Below, piece by piece: positions 45,070 through 54,439 of a stretch of 64,000 nucleotides of DNA. A program made the translations under genes and the position numbers. Every line of letters starts with the position of its first letter. The first letter of the stretch is position 1. This DNA comes from Monarcha castaneiventris obscurior. Its lineage: Eukaryota > Chordata > Aves > Passeriformes > Monarchidae. The notes beneath the pieces are model-generated. The model had not been told where the DNA came from and ran no database searches. It was given only the letters and a program-made list of their open reading frames with translations. The DNA is taken from contig JAMPIT010000417.1 of NCBI GenBank assembly GCA_026261815.1, forward strand, positions 3,319,501 to 3,383,500, given 5' to 3'.

Positions 45070-48000
45070 GTGAGAGCGGGACGGAAGGGCCGCGGCGGAG
45101 GCGAGGCCCGCGGGCGTCCGGGGCGGCGGTGCTGGCGCTGCCCCCGCCAGCGTGGGCCTGTGCCAGCAGGGGCGGCGCAGGGAGGGTCAGCGCTGAAGCG
45201 GGGCTCGGCCGGGCCGGGAGGGGCCGGCGCTGGGCCTACGCGCCCGCTTGGAGGACGAGGAAGGGCACGGGCGGGGGAGGCGCTGGCAGTGCTTCCGCTC
45301 TCCCGGCGCTGTGTGCTGAGGAGCAGGAGGGATCTGGGCTTGCTGGGAAAGGACACGGGAAGGTTCTAGCCCTGAGTGATCACAGAGACCCGGGCTTGCT
45401 GGGAAAGGACACGAGAAGGTTCTAGTACAGAGTGATCACAGAGATCCCCGTAGATTCTGTCTTGGAGAGCAGAGAGCGCTTCTGGCAATGGAGGGCCTGC
45501 AGCCTCGGGAACTGAGGTCGTAGGCCCGTCCTTCTTTCATTGGTGGAGAAGAGCAGTGAGTGCCTCTGTGGATTCAAAAGACCATCTCTCCCATCCTTTT
45601 CCCCTTTTCCTCTTATTTTTTTCACTAGTTTATTCATAGCTGGGCATCTGAACATCTATATACATTAGGGGTGCTTGCTGCTGTTCTTTTTTAGTTCGTT
45701 TTTTTTCTTTTTACTAATTGTGGGACATACACCAGATAACTTGCAATTTAAGATACAGGGATGCACTTAAGAGTTAAGTGCAAGTGCTTCCCGTACATTT
45801 TGCAGTCACTTTTTGATTTCTGAAGGTCAGACCTTGATGATACTTGCAGTATCATAGAATGGGTGAGGTTGGAAAGAGCCACAGTGAGTCATCATCATCA
45901 CCACAGGTCCAACTTTCCTGCTGAAGCAGGGTCGTCCTAGAGCAGATTGCACAGGATTGTGTCCAGATGGTTCTTGAATATCTCCAGGGAGGGAGGCTCC
46001 ACAGCCGCTTTGGGCAGCCTGTTTCAGTGCGTGGTCACCACAGTAAAGAAGTTCTTCCTTATATTCAGATAGAACTTCCTGTGCATCAGTTTCTGCCCAT
46101 TGCCTCTTGCCCTGTTGCTTGGCACCACTGAGAAGAGCCTGGCTCCATCCTCTTGGCACCCTCCCATCGGTACTTACAGACAACGATGAGGTGCCCTTTC
46201 AGTCATCTTTCCTCAAGGCTGAACAGACCCAGCTCCCTCAGCCTTTCCTCATTAGTGAGGTGTTCTAGTCCCCTTGTCACCTTTGTTGCCCTTTGCTGGA
46301 CCCAGTCCAGGAGCTCTATGTCTTTCTTGTACTAAGGGGCCCAGAACTGGACACAGCACTCCAAATGTAGCCTCACTAGGGCTGAGTAGACGGGCAGGAT
46401 CACCTCCTTCGACCTGCTGGCAGTGCAGCATTCATTACAGGATACCACTGGAGTGGCCTTCTTGGCCACACGGGCACACTGCTGGCTCATGGGCAGCTTG
46501 CTGTCCAGTGGGACCCCCAGGTCCTTCTCAGCAGAGCTGCTTTCCAGCAGGTCAGCCCCCAGCCTGTGCTGGTCCATTGGGCTGTTCTTCCCCAGGTACA
46601 GGACCTGCATTTGTGGAACTTGAACACAGTTCCTCTCTGCACGCCTCTCCAACCTGTTCAGGTCCTTCTGAAGGAATGCGCAGTAGTAAAGGTGGATATT
46701 AAAATTGTAATTCTTTTAAGCTGTTGATGACTTAAAAGCATCTTTCTGGTTTTACTTTAAAAAAAAAACAATGTAAGAATTATTTTCAGCAAGCTACCCC
46801 TTCTGAAGTACCATGATTATTGAAGTGTTTTAGTGCACTTACATGAACATTCATATACTACGTGAAAGAGAGAGAGGTTAGGTTTTATAAAGTTTTCAAC
46901 AAATTATTTGCAGCTTTCAGTGTAGTAATCCTGCTGCCAGCTAAAGCCCTAAATCTCTCTTTGGTATGCTAAATATATTCAGTAGGTGCACTTATTTCTT
47001 TAAAGCATTATGCTTAATCTTCATCCTGTTTGTAGGCAGTTGTGGTCAAAGGTGGCCAGAGTTTTTCAGTCTTTGTAATCTTTTCTGCTGAGTTCATTAT
47101 TTCATGTGCCAGTTGGTTCTCTGGCTTTTGTGTTGAGAACATAACACATATCAGAAGATATCTGAACTTGCACAAGGTCACACAAAGTCAGTACAAACCG
47201 CACGACCTTCTGAGATCAGCTCAGGGCACCAGCCACAACGCAGGTCAGAGACCGAGTATTTTATGACCAGCTCATGGAATTTGTCCTTGTTAACGTGTCA
47301 GATGGGAAACAGAGATATGAAGTAGTTACGATGTAGCTGTCTCAACAGAGTAAGCATATTTTTATGCCATAGGTTAAGGGTGTTTTTCTTAAATCAGTGC
47401 CTGGGTATGTGAGAATGACTTTCTTCTCCTCTACTATGTGGTCAGCTGGTTCTCTTCGCAAGTTAATGGTTTTTAAGAAATTTGACTCTTCTTCTGAAAT
47501 AGAAAGTCCAAGATCATCTGCGGCTTTATTTTCCTAATACTACTGGACCACTACAAACCTAGGCACCTCTAAAGAGCTCAAGCCTAATTGATACTGGCTT
47601 TCTTAATTACTGTATTTGAACACTAGGCTGTCAGGTCAGTCTGAATAGCATTGTAATACAGCACATACATAAAACTCTACTTTTCTGTGGCTACTATAAA
47701 GGTCTGTCCCTCTCAGTTGAGGAGTATGACTTCTAACAGTAAATTACTTGAAAAAGGTGGTGTGAACAAACAGTTTTGGAATCTGTGCAGCACAGTAGCA
47801 GGTGCAGGGCTGTTGTGCTGTTGCCCAAAGACACAGCTAGACAGAGCTGCCCTGAGCAGACCTAGAGTCTGTTCTCTACACCTGCATGAAAGCCTGGTCT
47901 GTGTCTATTTAACTAGCCATTCTGGAAAGTTGTAAACACACTGTTTCTGCTGTCTGCAAAGCTGCTAGCATAGCCAAGCTATCTTGGAGCTATGTGTAAG

Positions 48001-51000
48001 TTCCAGACCACCGTATTTACAGTCTTTAGCAGTGTCTCAATTAAAAATAAGTTATTCTGATAACTGACTTTTAGCTTTAAGCTTAGGTTCACTATGGCAT
48101 CTGTGATTTGATATTTATTATTTTAGAATAAAGAAAAACTTTTTATTTTTTTGGTAATTTTTAAGAGTAAGGTGAAAAATGTAAATATAAATGTACAATC
48201 TGGAACACTTGTGGGAAAGAGTTCTTTTAAAATAGCAAAGTTATGAGCTGGATAAGCCTGCTAGTGTTACCTGCTGCTCTGTTGATGCTGTTGAACATCA
48301 TTGTCTATTTCTCTTGAGTTCATAACCAGAAAGATTGGGCAAAGAAGCTCTGCATAAGATAGGCTTTTGCTGGCTTTTAGTTTTCATTAGTGTTTCTTGG
48401 AGATAGTTCTTATTAAGTTGTAACCCTTTAATGTCTATTTCATTACATTGAAGTGACACCAGTAGATTAAGTAGCAAAGGATTTTCTACATAGTATATTA
48501 TTTTCTGTATGTTTATTCAGTGTATTAGTTTGACTTTTACTTATGTGTTTAAAATGTTAAGCATTTAAAATGTTAAGTAGTAGACCTGTGCTGCTACTGT
48601 GTGCTTGTTTTGTACTGTTTATTGTAAATTTGAGTGTTTTCTATTTGCACTCACTGATCCCTCTGTAGCTTCTTCAGAAATGAAAGAAGAAAACGGATTC
48701 TTTTTTTCCAGCTCCAGTAACTTTGCTGTATAGGAATATGTGAAAAGTAGGAACTTGTTTTTTTAATACTGGGTGGTTTTATACGCAGTATATACACTGT
48801 ATGGAACAGTGCATGTGAAGTATCCCTTGATTAATTGTGGTCTGAAAGATCCTTTAATGAACCTTGTGTGTGAGCATTCAATGGGATGATAAATAGCAAT
48901 CTGCAATTTCATCAAACAAGCTATATACATTTGAGATTCTGTATTTGAAAGAAAATTTTTTAAAAATCTGTATAAATAATCTGAAAAATACCTGAAAATA
49001 TATCTGCATGTCTCCAACACTGCTATTGTAGATTTTTATAGTCTCTACTTAAATACAGAAGTTAAATTGTCATAGAATATTTAACAAAAGAAGCTTTGTC
49101 TTTTGAGTACTAGAGGAATACTATTCTTCCTTAATTCCTGGATATAAGAAGTTGTTGGTCTTTGCAATTTTGAGTCATAAGTTCTGCTAGTAACTTCTGG
49201 GATTTATTTTATATTGTTTAAGTGTGCTGTGAGCTAAAACCTCACTGTTTCTTCCTTTGCTTATTTAAAGGGACAAATTCAATTTGGAAGTCTTAGAATC
49301 AAATCTTGTCAGTCCAAACTGTTTTAATTTGAAGCAAAATAATTATTTTTCATTATAACACTATATAGTCGAATAATGCAGCATGGGAGATTACTTCAGT
49401 TTAATACTTTTGTGAAAATAGTACTTAGTTTTGTTTCTTTTCTGATCATTGTTACAATTTATGATTGATCATATATATGTAATTTTTTCCAATTAACTAG
49501 AATACAGCTGTGCCTATGGCTCAAACAGATTCTTTCTGCTTTGTGGCCTTGGTGGGATTATTAGCTGTGGAACAACACATACGGCACTGGTTCCTCTAGA
49601 CCTGGTTAAATGCAGAATGCAGGTTTGTTCTGCATGTTGGTATGTGATGACAGAGCATGTTTAGTGTGGTATATTCAATTACTAATGAATTGGAGGCATA
49701 AACTATACCTGGGACATCACTGTCCAGCAGTGCATGAAGTTTATATAAAAGCATGGTGTGTCTTTATTTTTTGCTGCAGAATACAGTTGTGAATATGGCT
49801 CGCTCAAGTTTTATGCTCTCTGTGGCGTTGGTGGGGTCCTAAGTTGTGGCCTGACACACACTGGTGTCGTACCTCTGGATTTAGTGAAATGTCGTATGCA
49901 GGTTTGTATAAACTTAAACATTTCTTGAACTTCTGTTTTCTATCTAGCCAGCATATTAAGAGTTCTCAGTAGGGATGCACTTTTTTGTGGATGACAAGAA
50001 GCAAGTAAACTTGAATGCTGCTTTATCAAATTTACTGCTGTAAGACTAGCAAAATATGACTTTCAAGAGAAGTAAAGGTATTAAGGATAATCTGGATGAA
50101 TTATTTTTGACAGCATTTAAGGTATGTTTAACTGACCGTATTTGCTACAAGGCACCCACCACAATGTTACTCTGCTGGCTGCTTGGCTGTCCAGCACTAT
50201 TACAGTGCTTTTGGAATAAGGAGATAATACCTTTTGGATCTATGTTTTTTAGCCTGGAGTGACATGCATGTGTAATTTGATCCATTAACACTGTGGATAT
50301 CAATGCATGGCTTATGGATTGGATATTTTCTAATGATGCCACTTTGAGTAGCGTGACTAAAACTTGATTTGGTATCAGGGAGGCCCTCAGTGCTTGCGAC
50401 TGCTTTCCTTGAAGTGGTTTTTGATTAAAATGAAGGGAGCATCGTTGCATTGCATTTATGACACATTAAAATCGTCTTGTGAACAGTCATGGATGAAAAC
50501 ATACTAATGGATTTGTTCAGGCAACTCTGCAAGAATGAAGCAAATTAAAGCGCACTTGTAAATTTCTGGAAATACAGTGTTGCATAGGCTGCTGCATAGG
50601 CTGACACTGATTATAAAAATGGTCATTTTGTAATTATAAAGCTCCTGAAATTAGGAGAGAACTATGAATTCATCAGACCTCCTCGTCATGCTAGGAATAT
50701 GCATGTGCTATTTTTCAAAATTGTGTTCTTCTGAATGGCCTTTATTTAACAATGTTTACCAGAGAGGCTTTTTCACATTCTTGAGAGCACCTGAAATTCT
50801 GGTCTCAAACTAGGAAACCTGTAACAACACATCAGACATGCTCAGTGTGGGCTACCAATTTCCATTTATTACATGGTGAGGGTGGTGATACTGCCCCTTC
50901 ACTCTCCAGCATGTAGAGGGAGCTTCAGGAGGGACGTTCCATGTGGATTCCAGGAGTGATCTTGTAAAATCTGTCAGCATTTATCTCTTTACAGATCCAG

Positions 51001-54000
51001 TGCAGAGCACGTTACTAATCCTTCCTAAGTTCTCCAGGAAGAAACCAGTTGCCTGCCCTCTCATGTCTTTTTAAGAAGAGGTCACCTTTGCCATGGTTTA
51101 ACTGAAAACAGGACACCTGTTACATACCTAATAACTAAGCATGGTTCTGACTTGAACATAGTCTCATTTTACAGTGCCCGATTAAATATCCAATTTTCTA
51201 AAATTATGTCTCTTTTTAAAATTGACATATTTAGGTGAACTAGATCTCAAGTATTTTGTTCCTAGACTGCAAGACAAAATACCAGTCAGTGCAGGTTGGC
51301 ATGCGTGTCCCATAGCTCTTCCTGAAAGCTTTGATTGGCTTCCAGTTTGGTATCTTCTTATCCTGTGAGGAAATGTTGGATGATGTCAAATATGAAAAGT
51401 AACAGTGGCTTAATTACCTGTTAAAAAGTTTCTGCTAAATTACTTTCTTTCACCTGAAACAGAATTATTCAAGTCAGTCTTTTTAAAATTTTGTGGGCAG
51501 AAAACAATTTGTGTTTATTTTGTGTGACTTTATTGCCAAGTACATGTGTAGAAGTCTCTGAGTACTATTTGATCTGCTTTGCTCCATCTGTCTTAGTCTC
51601 ACTATGTGGAGAGATCACACAGGAAAAACAACCTTCTCTGGTTAGTAATCAGGTGAATCATGTTTCTGGCAATGCTTGGGTGTTACGTAGGTTTAGTGTG
51701 TGAAGTAGATGAGATTGCTGACAGGACCCATTATATTTTTCAAAAATCTGATCTATCCATAGTTGCACCAGTACACCACTTACAGTGTTAGAACAGTGAT
51801 TTCAGTAAATCTTTCCATTACAGTCATATTGTTAATTTGAAGAATTAAAACAAAATTCAGTTTGGTGGTTTCTGAGTATTGGGGAACATACTGGCTGTTA
51901 AAATAAGTCAGGGTTTGAGATTAGCAAGTAACGGTTATGGTTACATTAGTGTAACTTCGTGGTGGGTACATCATCTGTCCAGGAATTACAGGAAGCCGGC
52001 TATCTGAGGAATTTAAAAACCAAAAATTTTGGAGGGGGGTGTGAGAAGGAAAATAGTAAGCTATATCAAACATTTAACTGCCTATTCTGTTTAGGTTGAT
52101 CCACAAAAATACAAGAGCATCTTCAATGGATTTTCAGTGACAATCAATGAAGATGGTGTTCGTGGCTTGGCTAAGGGATGGGCTCCAACCTTTATTGGCT
52201 ATTCCATGCAAGGGCTTTGTAAATTTGGTTTCTATGAAGTTTTCAAAATCCTGTATGGCAACATGCTGGGAGAGGTAAGCCTTAAATATTTTATGTAAAG
52301 CTATATGTCTGCAGCATAATAGTATTAGTGATAAGGAGTAATCACAAAGGCATGATTTGTTAATAAAAATGTGTGTTTAAATTAATTTCAGGAAAATGCC
52401 TATTTGTGGCGTACTTCGCTATATTTAGCTGCATCTGCCAGTGCGGAGTTTTTTGCTGACATTGCTCTGGCTCCAATGGAAGCTGCTAAAGTTCGTATTC
52501 AGACACAGCCTGGATATGCCAACACTCTACGGCAGGCTTTACCCAAAATGTTTGCAGAAGAAGGCATCTGGGCGTAAGCATCTCTTCATTTTAATTGAAG
52601 TTCTTGATGTTCTGCGTTTTGTTAATGAAGAGCTGGTGCTATAACTAATTCCGGCCCTAGTTTGTAATACTTTTTGGTCTTTGTATTTCAAGATAACATG
52701 CTTCAGGGAATCTGTGCTGAACTGACTGTTAATTCCACATGCTCCTTAGATCCATCTTTGTGAGTATCTTTGTGCTGAGTTCTTCTAGATAACTTCAGTT
52801 TCTAGCAGTTCCACTCAAAGATACTCAGCAACTTTCTGGTTGTACAGTCAAAGATGCTTGAGTCATTGGCATGTGAGAGTAATATAACTGCATGTTAGCT
52901 TTCTGTTCTGATAGAAGTGGCTGTAGATGTACAGGTCACGTCTCGCTATCAGGACTTGGCTGGTATGCAGACATTAGCCTTACTACACTGGTAGTATCAG
53001 TACTACACTGCTGCAGTGCATTGTAATCGGAAAAGTGACTACAGAAACTGCTGTGCAGCCTGGGGGTCGGGAAAATTTCAATTTGTGTTGCTGTTTTAAG
53101 GTAGTACTCAGGAATGAATGCAACTCAAATTTCTGTAGGTATTGACAGCATTACAGGGTCGGTATGTAGAAATTGTATTCTTGGTAGCAGCAGTAAATAA
53201 TTTATTTCAGGTTAGAAATATACCTTAAATACTGAAGGAAATGAAACTGTTTGTCTCTTCTCTGATTAAGTTTCTATAAAGGTGTTGCTCCACTGTGGAT
53301 GAGACAGATTCCATACACAATGATGAAATTTGCCTGCTTTGAACGTACTGTTGAAGCTCTCTACAAGTATGTTGTTCCCAAGCCACGAAGTGAATGTACA
53401 AAAGGAGAACAGCTGGTCGTCACATTTGTTGCAGGCTATATTGGTAAGGAATCTTTAAGTCCTACACTTCATTAATGTATTACTGCAACTCTAGAGACCT
53501 GTTGCTTTTCAGAATATTAAGCAGGTATCATTAACATGGGAGAACTTACTTGCAACTTCAAAACGTGCTGGAGAAATAACTATAATCAGTCTGTTATGGG
53601 AAAATGGGTCTGTAATAGGACACTACTCCTAACCAATGTTGATGGCCAGATTTAGAAACTGCAGCTGATTTAAGTGAAAACGTGAAAACTTGCATCTTTT
53701 TCAGGCTTGGGAAGGTAAGAGAAATTTGGATGGAAGCGGGATTTTTAGTATACAGATTCAGAAGTTTTCTTCTGGTTGTTTTCTTCTGCTCAGAAGTTTA
53801 GGCTGGTTGTACTTAGTGTACCCAGTAATGGTACAGCTAAAACACCACAGAACTAATGTCAAATTATTCTTTCAGCTGGTGTGTTCTGTGCGATTGTTTC
53901 CCATCCTGCTGACTCTGTGGTGTCTGTGTTGAACAAAGAAAAGGGCAGCTCAGCTTCACAGGTTCTTATGAGGCTTGGATTCAAAGGTACAGTCTTACTT

Positions 54001-54258
54001 TCATGTATTTTGGATCAAGTGTTTCTGGTGTTTTGGGGAGGATTTCATTTTTTTCATGCCATTTTATGCTGCTCATGCTTTATGGTTTGCTCTCCAGGTG
54101 TATGGAAAGGCCTGTTTGCTCGTATCATTATGATTGGTACCCTGACTGCACTACAGTGGTTCATCTACGATTCTGTCAAGGTTTATTTCAGACTTCCTCG
54201 CCCACCTCCACCTGAAATGCCAGAATCTCTGAAGAAGAAGCTTGGTCTAACTGAATAG
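44919..54258 (+). CDS. SLC25A3: SLC25A3, mitochondrial phosphate (and copper) carrier
   Basis: Join 44919-45069, one of 49501-49622 (3A) or 49780-49901 (3B), 52095-52274, 52392-52573, 53271-53443, 53876-53986, 54098-54258. This is 1080 nt, 359 residues, as expected for the family (human about 361-362). The product imports inorganic phosphate with protons across the inner mitochondrial membrane for ATP synthesis, and is also reported to carry copper for cytochrome oxidase. An N-terminal presequence ([14 protein letters not shown]) is followed by three carrier repeats with signature motifs [10 protein letters not shown] (82-91), [10 protein letters not shown] (179-188) and [10 protein letters not shown] (from 280). 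The C terminus [19 protein letters not shown] is the conserved family ending. The start codon has G at -3 and matches the family N terminus. All introns are GT-AG. Confidence 0.97.
45336..45447. repeat. 56-bp tandem duplication
   Basis: GGGCTTGCTGGGAAAGGACA starts at 45336 and again at 45392. The two units share the GAAGGTTCTAG and GAGTGATCACAGAGA segments. Confidence 0.88.
45851..46680 (-). mobile_element. CR1 LINE copy, relatively intact 3' end
   Basis: In minus orientation. The + strand begins at ATCATAGAAT (45851), the complement of the CR1 terminus, and continues through the 3' untranslated part into the end of ORF2. The frame at 46332-46652 reads [20 protein letters not shown], then [19 protein letters not shown] and [18 protein letters not shown] segments, which are the C-terminal end of the CR1 reverse transcriptase protein. 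It is 5'-truncated and not active as it stands, and much less decayed than the copy at 7945-8775. It lies in SLC25A3 intron 2 opposite to the gene. Confidence 0.92.
49501..49622 (+). CDS. SLC25A3: SLC25A3 exon 3A (mutually exclusive; muscle/heart-type)
   Basis: 122 nt, residues 51-91 of isoform [20 protein letters not shown], then [20 protein letters not shown]. Acceptor AATTAACTAG, donor ATGCAG|GTTTGT. It encodes transmembrane helix 1 and the first carrier signature. By analogy with mammals, 3A is used in heart and skeletal muscle. Confidence 0.95.
49780..49901 (+). CDS. SLC25A3: SLC25A3 exon 3B (mutually exclusive; ubiquitous type)
   Basis: 122 nt, the same length and phase as 3A and homologous to it: [19 protein letters not shown], then [20 protein letters not shown]. 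Acceptor TTTGCTGCAG, donor ATGCAG|GTTTGT, a hexamer identical to that of 3A. Only 157 bases separate the two exons. Using both, or neither, creates an early stop, so exactly one must be chosen. Confidence 0.96.
49902..52094 (+). other. SLC25A3: SLC25A3 intron between exons 3B and 4
   Basis: 2.19 kb. No exon or RNA gene that I can support. Confidence 0.65.
52095..52274 (+). CDS. SLC25A3: SLC25A3 coding exon 4
   Basis: 60 codons, phase 0 to 0, residues 92-151: [20 protein letters not shown], then [20 protein letters not shown], up to NMLGE. It spans the matrix loop and helix 2 of repeat 1. Donor GAG|GTAAGC. Confidence 0.96.
52392..52573 (+). CDS. SLC25A3: SLC25A3 coding exon 5: second carrier repeat
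   Basis: Residues 152-212, with the second signature [19 protein letters not shown] at 179 onward. Acceptor AATTTCAG; donor TGGGC|GTAAGC; ends in phase 2. The H/ACA snoRNA lies in the intron that follows. Confidence 0.96.
52574..53270 (+). other. SLC25A3: SLC25A3 intron 5, snoRNA host intron
   Basis: 697 bases. The H/ACA snoRNA at 52733-52976 occupies its middle, ending about 294 bases before the acceptor CTGATTAAG. Confidence 0.8.
52733..52976 (+). ncRNA. SNORA53: Intronic H/ACA box snoRNA, probable SNORA53
   Basis: The canonical hairpin-hinge-hairpin-tail layout can be read directly. Hairpin 1 is closed by CACATGC (52736-52742) and GCATGTG (52869-52875), with an inner 11-bp stem GAGTATCTTTG/CAAAGATACTC. 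Box H AGAGTA (ANANNA) follows immediately at 52876-52881. Hairpin 2 is closed by CTGCAT (52888-52893) and ATGCAG (52965-52970), with inner stems CTGATAG/CTATCAG and GTGgCTGT/ACAGgtCAC. Box ACA sits at 52971-52973, exactly three bases from the predicted 3' end. The length (about 244 nt) and host gene agree with SNORA53, an unusually long H/ACA RNA hosted by SLC25A3 in mammals. Such RNAs guide pseudouridylation with dyskerin. I assign the name by position, length and structure, not by alignment. Confidence 0.78.
53271..53443 (+). CDS. SLC25A3: SLC25A3 coding exon 6
   Basis: Residues 212-270: [20 protein letters not shown], then [20 protein letters not shown], up to the start of repeat 3 ([12 protein letters not shown]). 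Acceptor CTGATTAAG, donor ATTG|GTAAGG, ends in phase 1. Confidence 0.96.
53444..53875 (+). other. SLC25A3: SLC25A3 intron 6
   Basis: 432 bases. I looked for a second box H / box ACA pair and saw none that is convincing. Confidence 0.6.
53876..53986 (+). CDS. SLC25A3: SLC25A3 coding exon 7: third carrier signature
   Basis: Residues 270-307: [20 protein letters not shown], then [16 protein letters not shown]. The PADSVV variant of the carrier motif is normal for this family. Donor AAAG|GTACAG, phase 1. Confidence 0.96.
53987..54097 (+). other. SLC25A3: SLC25A3 intron 7: 111 bp, stop-free in the coding frame
   Basis: The last intron is a multiple of three with no in-frame stop, so the frame runs unbroken from exon 7 to the stop codon. 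Retention would add 37 hydrophobic, Cys- and Phe-rich residues in repeat 3. Splice signals look ordinary (GTACAG; TTTGCTCTCCAG). Confidence 0.75.
54098..54258 (+). CDS. SLC25A3: SLC25A3 coding exon 8: C terminus
   Basis: Residues 307-359: [20 protein letters not shown], then [20 protein letters not shown] and [12 protein letters not shown], with TAG at 54256-54258. Acceptor GCTCTCCAG. It forms the final transmembrane helix. Confidence 0.97.
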
Positions 54259-54412
54259 ACAACTCATGGACTGACTGCTGGCTGCCCCAGTGATGAGTTT
54301 CATGAAACTTTTATATATTTGACTATGTAGAAAACAAACTCTATACAATGTCATTATTGGTTGTGCCCTCATCTCACATGAGGGCTTAAATTCTACCACT
54401 GTCATTGCCTGA

Positions 54413-54418
54413 AATAAA
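54413..54418 (+). terminator. SLC25A3: SLC25A3 poly(A) signal
   Basis: AATAAA 155 bases after the stop codon, giving the short 3' untranslated region usual for this gene, with a GT-rich stretch (TTAGTGTCTGTTTA) just downstream. Another AATAAA near 54985 is a possible distal site. Confidence 0.8.
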
Positions 54419-54439
54419 TGAGAAACAGAGTGCTTAGTG

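Larger units (their letters stand above)
44210..45350 (+). promoter_or_regulatory. SLC25A3: SLC25A3 CpG-island promoter
   Basis: A CpG-dense block surrounds the non-coding first exon and the start codon. No TATA box is evident. The long frames on both strands here arise from GC content. Confidence 0.75.
45070..49500 (+). other. SLC25A3: SLC25A3 intron 2
   Basis: 4.43 kb. It contains a 56-bp tandem duplication (45336-45447) and a CR1 copy (45851-46680). No additional exon was found. Confidence 0.7.

Noticed and set aside
44225..45425. Frames of up to 296 codons on both strands at the SLC25A3 promoter
   Set aside because: CpG-island and tandem-repeat artefacts; only 44919-45069 matches the carrier family.
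46274..46702. 142-codon + strand frame
   Set aside because: Antisense of the CR1 reverse-transcriptase end.
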